Assembly (NCBI GenBank): GCA_025355505.1
Contig: JANXZM010000005.1
Coordinates: 1-61,291 of the forward strand
Length of the DNA: 61,291 nt
Origin: Acidobacteriaceae bacterium
GTDB taxonomy: Bacteria > Acidobacteriota > Terriglobia > Terriglobales > Acidobacteriaceae
Direction: 5' to 3'
Positions 44,465 to 53,052 of the stretch are shown here, in pieces. The notes beneath the pieces are model-generated. The model worked only from the letters and a program-made list of their open reading frames with translations, made no database searches and was not told the origin of the DNA. Position numbers and translations under genes: made by a program. Position 1 is the first letter of the stretch; each line of letters opens with the position of its first letter.

Positions 44465-45511
44465 TCATGCCACTTGCCGCCGCTTGTCGAGCATGCCGAA
44501 GAGCTCCGACACCAACTCCCCGTCCCACAGTCCGCTTCGCGCCTCAGCGCGCATCGTGACCGCGGCCTGCTCGTGGCCTAGCGCCGGCTTGTAGGGACGC
44601 TCAGTACGCAACGCATCATAGATATCCACCACCTGCAGAATGCGGGGCAGTAGCGGGATCTCGTCCTCCCGAAGACCATCCGGATAGCCACTGCCATCCG
44701 AATGCTCATGATGATGCCGGATGATCGGAAGCACCAGCCGCAGCGACTTCAACGGACGGCAAATCGTCTCGCCGGTCACCGGATGCTGCTTCATGATTGC
44801 CCACTCCGCCGGCGTCAGATCGCTGCCCTTCTTCAGGATTTCATCCGGCACCGCGATCTTTCCCAGGTCGTGAAGGTAGCCGCCCCGCCGCAGGGCCACA
44901 ATGGACTCTTCCTCCATCCCAAGAAAGCGCCCGAGATCCGTAGCATTGCGCGCCAGTCGCTCGCAGTGGCCTTCGGTGTAAGGATCGCGCGATTCGACGC
45001 TCAGCCCCAATGTGCACAGCACCGAATCCGCCGTCTCCAGTTCGTCGGTGAATTCTTTCGACTTCAGCAACGAACTCACGCGGGCAAATAATTCCTCGGG
45101 GCAGATCGGCTTGGTCAGAAAATCGTCGGCGCCCGCTTCAATTCCCTTCACGCGGTCTTCTCGGGCGCTCAGGCCGGTGATCATGACGATTGGAATCAGC
45201 CGCGTCTTGGAATCCTCTTTGAGTTCGCGGCACAGTTCGTAGCCGGTCTTGCCGGGCATGATCACGTCGAGCAAAATCAGGTCCGGAGCCTCGCGCCGGA
45301 TTTGCTCCTCCGCAGCAGCCGCGTTGTGCACCGCAACCGCCTGATAGCTGCGGCTCGCAAGCAGCTCCTTCAGCAGCGCGGCGTTCACCACATTGTCTTC
45401 GACCACCAGAATCGACTGCTTCCGGCGACCAGCCAGCAGATCACCCATACCCGAGTAAGAGTTCGAGTGCGGAGAAAGGGTTGTCCGGCGCTGCCGTGGC
45501 GGAAGACTCAT
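44465..45511 (-). CDS. Response regulator with HD-GYP domain (c-di-GMP phosphodiesterase)
   Basis: The 348-residue protein has a receiver at about residues 33-150 with an intact phosphoacceptor (APDLILLDVIMPGKTGYELC) and the Lys in DDFLTKP. The HD-GYP domain follows, with YTEGHCERLAR, YLHDLGKIAVPDEIL, HHHEHSDGSGYPDGL and VVDIYDALRTERPYK. HD-GYP enzymes hydrolyse c-di-GMP to GMP. No sensor kinase is adjacent. It and the PilZ-TonB protein suggest c-di-GMP signalling in this organism. Confidence 0.94.
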   Translation of the reverse strand: MSLPPRQRRTTLSPHSNSYSGMGDLLAGRRKQSILVVEDNVVNAALLKELLASRSYQAVAVHNAAAAEEQIRREAPDLILLDVIMPGKTGYELCRELKEDSKTRLIPIVMITGLSAREDRVKGIEAGADDFLTKPICPEELFARVSSLLKSKEFTDELETADSVLCTLGLSVESRDPYTEGHCERLARNATDLGRFLGMEEESIVALRRGGYLHDLGKIAVPDEILKKGSDLTPAEWAIMKQHPVTGETICRPLKSLRLVLPIIRHHHEHSDGSGYPDGLREDEIPLLPRILQVVDIYDALRTERPYKPALGHEQAAVTMRAEARSGLWDGELVSELFGMLDKRRQVA

Positions 45512-45591
45512 CGTTTCACTCTGCTTTGCAGCCTATAGTATCCGAGCTCAATTCAATGCGATATTGCAAGCGCGCAATATGCGCCCATCAC

Positions 45592-45798
45592 TTACTTCCC
45601 CGCAACTTTGGCATTTTCTTTCGCGACAGGCGCCGCGTGCTGCCCGCCTTCGCATTTATGCGCGTTGAACTGCTGTTGCACCCCCGACTGCCCCAGTTGA
45701 CGAGGGTCCGCCGAGAACTGCGTATTGCAGGATTCACAGATTCCCAGCGACGGGGTGTTGCTGACTCGTTTTAATATCCGAAGACTGCGCTTTGCCAT
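45592..45798 (-). CDS. Small zinc-ribbon-like protein
   Basis: From ATG 45798, with GGGAGA about nine bases upstream, the product has 68 residues. A CESCNTQF pair and a later HKC (NAHKCEGG) could hold a zinc ion. The N-terminus is basic (MAKRSLRILKR). The frame is open further upstream but is Gly/Val-rich and not protein-like. The function is unknown. Confidence 0.6.
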   Translation of the reverse strand: MAKRSLRILKRVSNTPSLGICESCNTQFSADPRQLGQSGVQQQFNAHKCEGGQHAAPVAKENAKVAGK

Positions 45799-45996
45799 GA
45801 TCCCAGTCTCCCACACCGCCACCAACCGCGCCACCACGACAGCCCCCGTAGGGACGAGTGCCCTCGTCCGTCCAGCCGAGCAAAGCTCGGCAGCGCCCGT
45901 TGCCACCCCAACTCCCTCGCCTGTCCCCATTCCGTCCGCAACCAGAAAACCGAACATTTTTCCTGTTCAACCGTCATTGCGGCGACTTCCATTCCC

Positions 45997-46680
45997 ATGC
46001 CACCCTTCATCATGCTGAGGAAACTCTCGCTGATCTTCGTCATGCTCTGGCTGCCGTGGAGCGAATGCGCGGCCGTCCCGAAGCTGCACGTGATCACATT
46101 TGGAAAATGGATTTCCGCCAAATGGCCCAATGCCACCGGACAGAAACTGCTCGACCTGAAAGTGCGCCCGATGTTTGTAGATACGCTACTCAAGGAATAC
46201 ACCACCGGAACTCCGCATGAGGTGACCGACCGCCTGTTGGTAGTCCGGCGCGCTTTTCGGGTGAACGATGCGCTGCCTACCGAAAGGGCCAACGCCACGC
46301 GCTGGCAGTGGCAGCGCGGTGGCTGGCTGCTGGTCGACCGCGTTACCGGACGAGTCTCCCAGCTCAACCTGCCCGAGTTCGATCCCTTCTATTCGACTGC
46401 GAGCTGGTATCGCGACTACATCGCCTACTGCGGCGTCTCGGAAGACGGAAAGAAACTCTATGCGGTCGTCGCCCAGGTGGGACGGCGAAAGCCGATCCTG
46501 AAAAAAGATGCAGGCGAACCCGCAGGAACCGACAACCCCGACTCCGAATGCCCGCCTCCGGTCTGGGAGCGTACTCCCATGCGAGTGACGTTCCAGCCCG
46601 ACGACGATCAGAAGCTGGTGTTCTCCATCCGAGGCCGAGTGGTAGACGTGGTCAACGACGCCGAAGAACCGGAACAATAG
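45997..46680 (+). CDS. Secreted protein of unknown function
   Basis: The 227-residue product has a signal peptide (MLRKLSLIFVMLWLPWSECA from the ATG at 46012; the ATG at 45997 adds five residues). The mature part shows alternating beta-type segments (RWQWQRGGWLLVDRVTGRV, YIAYCGVSEDGKKLYAVVAQ) and a Pro-rich stretch with one Cys (SECPPPVWERTP). I do not recognise the family. It may be a single propeller-blade-like extracytoplasmic protein. It is followed by a half REP-like repeat. Confidence 0.7.
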   Translation: MPPFIMLRKLSLIFVMLWLPWSECAAVPKLHVITFGKWISAKWPNATGQKLLDLKVRPMFVDTLLKEYTTGTPHEVTDRLLVVRRAFRVNDALPTERANATRWQWQRGGWLLVDRVTGRVSQLNLPEFDPFYSTASWYRDYIAYCGVSEDGKKLYAVVAQVGRRKPILKKDAGEPAGTDNPDSECPPPVWERTPMRVTFQPDDDQKLVFSIRGRVVDVVNDAEEPEQ

Positions 46681-46704
46681 CCGGGTGGTCCGACCTGGCA
46701 GACT

Positions 46705-46726
46705 GCGGAGCTTGGACGGGGCACCC
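46705..46726. repeat. Family D REP-like repeat, half copy
   Basis: GCGGAGCTTGGACGGGGCAC and CC match the right half of the full family D hairpins at 47803 and 48045; the left arm is lost. Confidence 0.6.
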
Positions 46727-46798
46727 TCTACCCGTCGAGAAGGGCTGGGCACTCGCCAAAAACGGAATCCGACACTTCAGGGAAACTACCAATAACCG

Positions 46799-47686
46799 TC
46801 ACTGAATTTCGGCCTGATGCTTTTTGATGAAGGTACGCACTTCTGACACAGAGATGGCCTCTCCAATCATGACCTGAGTAGTTTTGTAGAACTGGTCCAA
46901 TACAGCTCCGACAATCTGGGCCTCGGAGTAGAGGATAGGTTTCCCCTGTTCATCCTTGGCCGGATTCCCCTGAGCGTCCAGAGCGGAGTACTGCACACCG
47001 CTCTGTTCCTTTGACAGAACCGTTATTAGATTCTCCACATATGCGGGATACAGGCGAAATTTAGCGACAACCACCCCAATCACCTTGTTGTCTTTCCATC
47101 TGACTAAGGGGCCTCCTGAATTTCCTGGATTGAACGCGCCATTTACTACGATGTGTTTTACCTCTTGACCGTCTGCTCCGTCTTTCACGTACCCTGCCAC
47201 ATAGCCCATACTCAGTAGAGGGGCTGGACCGTTGTATGTTAATGGAAACCCCCAAGTGTTAACTTCTGTCCCCAACTCAGGATTGTCGCCCGATCCAAGT
47301 TCCAAACCACCCTTGAGGGATTGAGCAGGGTGGAGTATTGCTAGGTCAACATTCCGGTCTACTGCCATCTTGTCAAAGCGAATCTCTTGCCCCGGAAACG
47401 GATTGGCCAGCATTTCTGTCGCCGAACAACTTTCAACTACGTGATTGTTGGTGACTACTACTCCGCTTGTCAGCAGAAACCCCGTACCTTTCATGTGGCT
47501 CTTCGGACAGTACAAAAGAAAGACCGACTCAATCACCGCTTTTTGGGCCGCGGGAGCAGCCCCAATAGTCCACACGACTGCTGTAGGGATTTTCTCGGGG
47601 CTTTTGCGCTCGTTTTCTTGAGCAGCGCAGACCAAGCTGATGCAAATCATCCAGGCCAGAAAGTGAATCCTAACGGTAGGCTTCAT
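46799..47686 (-). CDS. Secreted Do-like trypsin-type serine protease (S1C)
   Basis: The 295-residue protein starts with a signal peptide (MKPTVRIHFLAWMICISLVC, cut near AA-Q). The trypsin-like domain has the full triad: His in VVTNNHVVES, Asp in NVDLAILHPA and Ser in FNPGNSGGPLV. No PDZ domain follows, only a helical C-terminus, so it is shorter than HtrA/DegP. It is probably periplasmic. The gene has visibly lower GC than its neighbours and is bracketed by family D repeats, which could mean a transferred segment. Confidence 0.9.
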   Translation of the reverse strand: MKPTVRIHFLAWMICISLVCAAQENERKSPEKIPTAVVWTIGAAPAAQKAVIESVFLLYCPKSHMKGTGFLLTSGVVVTNNHVVESCSATEMLANPFPGQEIRFDKMAVDRNVDLAILHPAQSLKGGLELGSGDNPELGTEVNTWGFPLTYNGPAPLLSMGYVAGYVKDGADGQEVKHIVVNGAFNPGNSGGPLVRWKDNKVIGVVVAKFRLYPAYVENLITVLSKEQSGVQYSALDAQGNPAKDEQGKPILYSEAQIVGAVLDQFYKTTQVMIGEAISVSEVRTFIKKHQAEIQ

Positions 47687-47786
47687 GAAAACTCCTCCAT
47701 TTGTCTTAGGAACGTGCGACTCATCTTTGCTTGCACGGAATTATAGGAGATTACTCCGCGCGGGCTCTTGACTATCGCAATCCTTA

Positions 47787-48035
47787 TGAAATCTGGAGGG
47801 TGCCCCGTCCAAGCTTCGCTTGGGCGGGGGGGTGATCGAGTGGCAGCACTCGCACGGCCGGAAAGATTCCCTCGCTCTCCCGGCGCCGCGCGGTCCACTG
47901 CGATTCGATTTGCACCGGACACGCCTGATCGGTTGCGTAATGACGAAAGCTACTCCAGTGCCAATCTTCGCGGCGCGCCACAAACCCGCGCGTGACCGGG
48001 TTTCGGTGCAGGTAGCGGAATGTGCGAAATCCGCC
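47787..48035 (-). pseudogene. C-terminal relic of a REP-associated tyrosine transposase (RAYT)
   Basis: The minus-strand frame contains FRYLHRNPVTRGFVARREDW, HWSSFRHYA and ESQWTARRRESE, the characteristic C-terminal end of RAYT (Y1-transposase-like) proteins. The catalytic HUH and Tyr part is absent; upstream sequence is the family D hairpin and then the antisense strand of the DMT gene. It is a 5'-truncated relic of about 55 recognisable residues, with one intact REP-like hairpin on each side. Confidence 0.8.
47803..47829. repeat. Family D REP-like hairpin, left of the RAYT relic
   Basis: CCCCGTCCAAGC-TTC-GCTTGGGCGGGG is a 12-bp stem with one G-T pair, flanked by GGGTG on the left. It is in inverted orientation to the copy at 48045. 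Confidence 0.8.
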
Positions 48036-48044
48036 AACGAAGAA

Positions 48045-48071
48045 CCCCGCCCAAGCGGAGCTTGGACGGGG
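48045..48071. repeat. Family D REP-like hairpin, right of the RAYT relic
   Basis: CCCCGCCCAAGC-GGA-GCTTGGACGGGG is the same 12-bp stem with the G-T pair on the other arm, followed by CACCC, so it mirrors the left copy. Confidence 0.8.
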
Positions 48072-48085
48072 CACCCGGCGCTGAA

Positions 48086-49042
48086 CTAATTTCCAGCAGC
48101 CTCGACTACAGGAAACTCTTCCGCCGCATTTCGATGCGAGATCTTCGCGCTGGTCACCAGCACCACCGAAGCCACGATGATGGCGCTGCCCATCAGAATG
48201 TAGCGGTCGATGCGCTCGTGCAGCACCAGCCATCCGAGAAATACCGCAACCACGGGATTGACGTAGGCATAAGTAGAAACCTTCGAGGTCGGAACATGCT
48301 GCAGCAGCCAGATGTAGGCCGTGTATCCGATCCAGGAACCGCACACCACGAGATACAGAATCGCGGCCACTCCGCGGAAGGTCCACATCACGTGAGCAGG
48401 CTTCTCGACGAGCAGCGCGAAAATCAGATTCGCGAGTCCCGCGAAGATCATTTGCCACGCAATAGCGCCGAACGGATCGGTGGCCGCGGTCTGCCACTTT
48501 TTCGAGAGCACCGAACCGAACGCCCAACTGAACGATCCGAGTTGGAGCGCCAGTAACCACCAGAGTTCGCGATGGCCAAGGGCATTGGGGTGACGAAGGT
48601 CGGGCCAGATGAGGACAACTACCCCTGCGACCCCGATTGCGAGCCCGATCTTGCCGCGCCGCGAAATGTGATGGTCGCCCAGCAAAAGGCTATCAAGCAC
48701 CAGAAACCAGAGCGGCGTAACCGCAATCAGCAGTGCCGACAGGCCGGTAGGCACGATCTGCTCGGCATAAGAAAGTGTGAGATTGCCGCCCATCAGAAGC
48801 AGAATGCCAACCGCGGCCAGATGCCAAAGCTGGCGCGCTGAGAAACGGATGCGGCGTCCGGTAAGCGCACAGTAGGCAAGCATGACTGTGCCCGCAATCA
48901 AAAAGCGCGCGGCGCACATAACACCTGGAGGAATCTGTTCCACCGCAATGCCGATGCCAAGATAAGTCGAGCCCCAGAAGACATAGACGAGCCCGAAGGC
49001 AAGCATGACCTTGAATCGGCTTGGGGACGCAGCGCTGCTCAT
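48086..49042 (-). CDS. DMT-superfamily (EamA) transporter
   Basis: The 318-residue inner-membrane protein has ten hydrophobic spans in two EamA repeats. The first starts FGLVYVFWGSTYLGIGIAVE and the second is near LWWLLALQLGSFSWAFGSVL; the STYAYVNPVVAVFLGWL motif is typical of the second repeat. Family members export amino acids or metabolites. The substrate is unknown. Confidence 0.9.
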   Translation of the reverse strand: MSSAASPSRFKVMLAFGLVYVFWGSTYLGIGIAVEQIPPGVMCAARFLIAGTVMLAYCALTGRRIRFSARQLWHLAAVGILLLMGGNLTLSYAEQIVPTGLSALLIAVTPLWFLVLDSLLLGDHHISRRGKIGLAIGVAGVVVLIWPDLRHPNALGHRELWWLLALQLGSFSWAFGSVLSKKWQTAATDPFGAIAWQMIFAGLANLIFALLVEKPAHVMWTFRGVAAILYLVVCGSWIGYTAYIWLLQHVPTSKVSTYAYVNPVVAVFLGWLVLHERIDRYILMGSAIIVASVVLVTSAKISHRNAAEEFPVVEAAGN

Positions 49043-49085
49043 AAGATGGAAAAATTAGAATATCAGAGCGAGCGCCGATGTCTGT

Positions 49086-50396
49086 TTATTGCGAAGCGCC
49101 GTTCAGCAAGTTCCGCAACACCGCGACTTCCGCCTTGATGCCGGTGTGGAGTGCTGGATCCACGTCCGGCGCGAAATAAGGGGAGTGATTGGACGGCAAG
49201 TTGGTGCCGGCTTTTAAATTGTCCGCATACTTTTGCGGGTCTGCACCACCGAGGCTCATGTACAGCGAGGGGATACCCTGCTCGACGAAAAAAGCGTAGT
49301 CCTCGGAAGGCGTGATCGGCTCGGTGGCAATCACGTTATCCTTGCCGAGCGCAGCTTCGAGCGGCACCCTGAGCCGCTGCGCCAGGGCCGGATCGTTATA
49401 AACCGCGTCGGTGGACGCGAGTTCCTCGACGAGGGGGTCTTTCGGCGCTCCACCGACTAACGCCTCGGCTTTGACGATGCGGGTGATGGCCGCCAGAATC
49501 TGTTTGCGGACGTCGGCCTTGAAGGTCCGCACGGTCAGGCCAAACTCCGCCTCGTCGGGAATGATGTTGTTTCTGGTGCCTGCTCGAATATAACCGACCG
49601 TAACCACGGCCATCTCTCCCGGTTTCACCTCGCGCGCGTTGATGGTCTCTAAAGCAAGGATCGTTCTGGCGGCAATCACGATGGGGTCAATGGTGGTGTG
49701 CGGTGCAGAACCGTGTCCGCCCTTACCGTAGATCGTGATCCGAATGGCATCTGAATTTGTGTTGTAGATGCCGGGAGTGATGCCTACCTGGTTGGCAGGA
49801 AGATTGTTGCCCACATGGAGTGCGACGCCCACGGCCGGTTTTGGAAATCGCGTGAACAGGCCATCGGCGATCATCCTCTTGGCTCCTCCAATCGTTTCCT
49901 CGGCTGGCTGGCCAATCAGCATCAGAGTACCGTGCCAGCTTTCTTTGCTGTGCGCCATGATGTCCGCCGTCCCTATCAGCGATGCCATGTGCACATCGTG
50001 ACCGCAGGCATGCATCACCGGGACATCGCGTCCGGACTCGTCCTTGGCGTGTACTTTGCTCGCATAAGGAAGACCGGTTTTTTCTTCGACCGGAAGCGCG
50101 TCGAGTTCGGTGCGCAGCATGACCGTGGGCCCGGCGCCGTTCTTGAGAATGGCCACAACCCCGGTGCCGCCGACGCCTTCGGTGACTTCATAGCCGAGGC
50201 TCCGCAGACGAGCGGCGAGCTTGGCGGCAGTCTGGGTTTCGTGCGCAGACAGTTCCGGAGTCTGATGAAGATCAATGTACAACTCGTGGGCCGCGGGATA
50301 GACGGTTTCCACTTCTTTGGAAAGCGCTACAGTCTGCGCATATGCGGAAGCAGCCAGCGCGAAAAGAAAGAACAGCCTTGCCGTTTTCATGATCAT
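49086..50396 (-). CDS. Secreted M20-family amidohydrolase (hippurate/IAA-amino acid hydrolase type)
   Basis: The 436-residue protein has a signal peptide (MKTARLFFLFALAASAYA from the third codon). Metal-binding motifs of the M20D group are intact: MHACGHDVHMASLIGTAD, GQPAEETIGGAKRMI, VALHVGNN and a late EDYAFF. It should hydrolyse an N-acyl amino acid or short peptide amide in the periplasm with two metal ions. It follows the haem genes on the same strand, but no functional link is evident. Confidence 0.91.
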   Translation of the reverse strand: MIMKTARLFFLFALAASAYAQTVALSKEVETVYPAAHELYIDLHQTPELSAHETQTAAKLAARLRSLGYEVTEGVGGTGVVAILKNGAGPTVMLRTELDALPVEEKTGLPYASKVHAKDESGRDVPVMHACGHDVHMASLIGTADIMAHSKESWHGTLMLIGQPAEETIGGAKRMIADGLFTRFPKPAVGVALHVGNNLPANQVGITPGIYNTNSDAIRITIYGKGGHGSAPHTTIDPIVIAARTILALETINAREVKPGEMAVVTVGYIRAGTRNNIIPDEAEFGLTVRTFKADVRKQILAAITRIVKAEALVGGAPKDPLVEELASTDAVYNDPALAQRLRVPLEAALGKDNVIATEPITPSEDYAFFVEQGIPSLYMSLGGADPQKYADNLKAGTNLPSNHSPYFAPDVDPALHTGIKAEVAVLRNLLNGASQ

Positions 50397-50447
50397 TGCA
50401 TCATAGCAGCGCTGGTGGGCACGGCAAGCCGAAGGCGCGACACAGGG

Positions 50448-51860
50448 CTAGGCAGCCGACCACATTCCCATCTCGGCGAGAATTTTTCTGGCCGCTTCGG
50501 CGCCGGAGCGAACGCAGTCGGGGACGCCGATGCCGTTATAACCATTGCCGGCAAGCGCCAGGCCGGGAAGTTTCTGACGGAGGGATTCGATGCGCTGCAA
50601 GCGTTCGAGGTGGCCGACCGAATACTGCGCCATGGCCGACTTCCATTTGTAGACGCGCGCAAACAGTGGTTCGGCATTGAGCGCGACGATCTGCCGCAGT
50701 TCGCTGCGAACGATTTCGAGAATCTCCGCTTCCCTCGATTGCAGTATCTGCTCGTCGCGCGAGCCGCCGAGAAAGCAGCGGACGATGGCGCGATTTTCCG
50801 GTGCACGATGCGGGAACTTGTTGTGGACGAAAGTCGCCGCCAGCATACGGTGCCCTTCACTGCGCGGCACCAGAAATCCGAAGCCCGGTGGAAGCGAGCG
50901 CCGCACTTTTTCGTCGTACCCAAGCGTGACGGTCACCGAAGAACTGTACTTGATCTCGCCCATTTCGCGGGACAGGTTTTCATCGGCGGATTGGAGCACG
51001 GCGGAAGCCGCATGGGTTGGAGTCGCCAGGATCACGGCATCGAAATGATCGGTCTTGTACCCGGCACAAACCGTCCAACCGTTGTCCTGCCGGATCACCG
51101 ACTGCACAGAAGACGAGGCTTTGAGCGCTTTCGGATCCAGCCGTGCAACCAACGTATCGACCATGGCCTGCATGCCGTCTTTGAGCGAAGTGAACAGCGG
51201 CCGCGCTGGGGCGTTCGCCGCTGCGCCCATTTTCTTGCGGGCCGCGAGCATGGCACGTCCCAGGCTGCCGTGCTTCATTTCCATATCGGCGAAGCGGGGC
51301 AACACGGCGCGCACGCTCAACTGCGAAGCTTCGCCACCGTAAACTCCGGAAAGCAGCGGATCGGCAAGCAGTTCGACCATCTCGGAACCGTAGTGGCGTT
51401 TGACCATGTCGGCGACGGTCTCGTCTTCAGAGGCCTTATGTGGAGGATGAAACCACTCGGCCGCCATGCGCAATTTTGTGCGCCAGGAAAAGAGCGGGGA
51501 CAGGACGGTGGGCATGATCTTGGTGGGCACCATGAACATGAGGCCGTCGGGCATCACCACTAATTTGTTTTTGGCGACGATGTAGGTCTTGCGTTCGGAG
51601 TCGTTCGAGCCGATGAGTTGGTCGCCCAGTCCGATCTTGCGGCAGAGGTCGGAAGCCCATGGCTTCTCGGTGAGAAACGAATCGGGGCCGGCCTCGACCA
51701 GGCAGCCATCGACGCGATCGGTGACAAGCACTCCACCGAGGCGCGGACTGGACTCGAACAAGACGTACTCGATGGGCGTGCCCGACCGGCGCTTTTCTTC
51801 GATGGTGTAGGCGGCCGAAAGGCCGGAGATTCCGCCGCCGATGATGGCAATGCGTTTCAT
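50448..51860 (-). CDS. hemY: Oxygen-dependent or coproporphyrinogen-type porphyrinogen oxidase (HemY/HemG)
   Basis: The 470-residue FAD enzyme oxidises protoporphyrinogen IX (or coproporphyrinogen III in the coproporphyrin route). The N-terminal dinucleotide-binding motif is IAIIGGGISGLSAAYTIEE, with FESSPRLGGVL next. The C-terminal FAD motif includes LALAGNGYNGIGVPDCVRSG. It lies 71 bases after hemH and in the same direction, so hemE, hemH and hemY probably act together. Confidence 0.93.
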   Translation of the reverse strand: MKRIAIIGGGISGLSAAYTIEEKRRSGTPIEYVLFESSPRLGGVLVTDRVDGCLVEAGPDSFLTEKPWASDLCRKIGLGDQLIGSNDSERKTYIVAKNKLVVMPDGLMFMVPTKIMPTVLSPLFSWRTKLRMAAEWFHPPHKASEDETVADMVKRHYGSEMVELLADPLLSGVYGGEASQLSVRAVLPRFADMEMKHGSLGRAMLAARKKMGAAANAPARPLFTSLKDGMQAMVDTLVARLDPKALKASSSVQSVIRQDNGWTVCAGYKTDHFDAVILATPTHAASAVLQSADENLSREMGEIKYSSSVTVTLGYDEKVRRSLPPGFGFLVPRSEGHRMLAATFVHNKFPHRAPENRAIVRCFLGGSRDEQILQSREAEILEIVRSELRQIVALNAEPLFARVYKWKSAMAQYSVGHLERLQRIESLRQKLPGLALAGNGYNGIGVPDCVRSGAEAARKILAEMGMWSAA

Positions 51861-51931
51861 GGTGTGTTGTGAGCTTCGGGCTGCGAGCGTTCATTCTGTT
51901 TTCGCTCGTAGCTTTGCCTTTTGGCTCTTCG

Positions 51932-52912
51932 CTAAATGCCCAGCGCTTTCACGCGGCTGCTTACTACTTCGGCCAGGGCTGCCGTTAATGTTCTTGATCC
52001 GTTCAGCGAATCGGCTCGCCATAGGCGCATGCCTTGTTTTTCTGCGAACTGTTTGAAGAAGATGTCGATGTCGTAGAGCACTTCTACATGATCGCAGAGG
52101 AAGCCTACGGGGTGTAGGAACACTCCGCGGTGGCCTTTGGCTTTGAGGCTCAGAATTGTTTCTTCTACGGTGGGCCCGATCCATACGCCTCCGGACATAC
52201 CTTGGCTTTGGAAGGCGAAGGTCCAGGCGTCCGCTTCGAGGCCGGCTGCCTTCGCTACCAACTGGGCGGTTTCTTTGGACTGGGCTTCGTAGGGATCGCC
52301 TTCGGTGATGGTACGCGCGGGAACGCTGTGGGCGGTGAAGATGATGGGCAGCGTTCCGCCGTATTCGGCGTTCGCTATCGCCCATCCGGCGCGCAGGTTT
52401 TCTGCGAAGGCTTTGGCGAGCAACGGCTGATCGTGCCACTCGTCCACGAAATCGAGAATGAAAGGCGGAGCGTTCTCGCCCGTAACGGCGCTGCGATAGA
52501 GTCCTACGCTGGTGCGGGAATTTTGCGGGGCCAGGCAGACGGCGATTACGCGTTCGAACTTTTGGGCGGCGATGGCTTTGACTGCGTCGGCAATGAAGGG
52601 CTTCCAGTTGCGCATGCCTACGAAGACGGGCAGTTGGAGCGCTTGCGAAAGCTGGTCGGCTTGCAGAAGGGTCCAACAGGCTAGCGGCGAGAAGCCGATC
52701 AGCGAATAACGATGGCGGATTTCTTCGACGACTTGCGGTGGGAGCGGGCGGCCTCCGGTGACGTAGCGGAGGAAGTCGGGCGTCTGGTCGGGGTTTTCGG
52801 GGCTGCCGTGGGCGAGGAGGAGGACGGCGGTTTTCGCCTTTGCCGCGGCAAACGAGCTGACCCGATTGGCGCAGTAGCACTGGCCGGCGAGGCCCAGCGG
52901 GCAGGCTGTCAT
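51932..52912 (-). CDS. hemH: Ferrochelatase
   Basis: ATG 52912 is chosen, with GGAG nine bases upstream; the frame is open to 52942. The product inserts ferrous iron into the porphyrin. Family landmarks are VLLLAHGSPENPDQTPDFLR near the start, IFTAHSVPARTITEGDPY with the metal-site His, and FLCDHVEVLYDIDI with the second acidic site. The first 25 residues hold three Cys (MTACPLGLAGQCYC) that are not usual for ferrochelatase and may not be part of the mature domain. Confidence 0.92.
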   Translation of the reverse strand: MTACPLGLAGQCYCANRVSSFAAAKAKTAVLLLAHGSPENPDQTPDFLRYVTGGRPLPPQVVEEIRHRYSLIGFSPLACWTLLQADQLSQALQLPVFVGMRNWKPFIADAVKAIAAQKFERVIAVCLAPQNSRTSVGLYRSAVTGENAPPFILDFVDEWHDQPLLAKAFAENLRAGWAIANAEYGGTLPIIFTAHSVPARTITEGDPYEAQSKETAQLVAKAAGLEADAWTFAFQSQGMSGGVWIGPTVEETILSLKAKGHRGVFLHPVGFLCDHVEVLYDIDIFFKQFAEKQGMRLWRADSLNGSRTLTAALAEVVSSRVKALGI

Positions 52913-52986
52913 TCTATCGACTCCGTCTTGGCGGTCCACCACTGATCGGGCCCTTTGCCAGAGATCCGCATCTTGCGGCGAACAGC

Positions 52987-53013
52987 AGGTCCTTCGCTTC
53001 GCTCAGGATGACA
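52987..53013. repeat. Family C repeat copy
   Basis: AGGTCCTTCGCTTCGCTCAGGATGACA lies in the 140-base gap between hemE and hemH. It is nearly identical to the copy at 24401. Confidence 0.65.
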
Positions 53014-53052
53014 ATTCATAAAAAGCTACCATCAACGATGCAGACTCATCCT

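Noticed and set aside
49815-51563. 582-residue plus-strand open frame
   Set aside because: It lies antisense to the M20 amidohydrolase and hemY genes, both well supported by motifs; the composition is typical of a GC-rich shadow.
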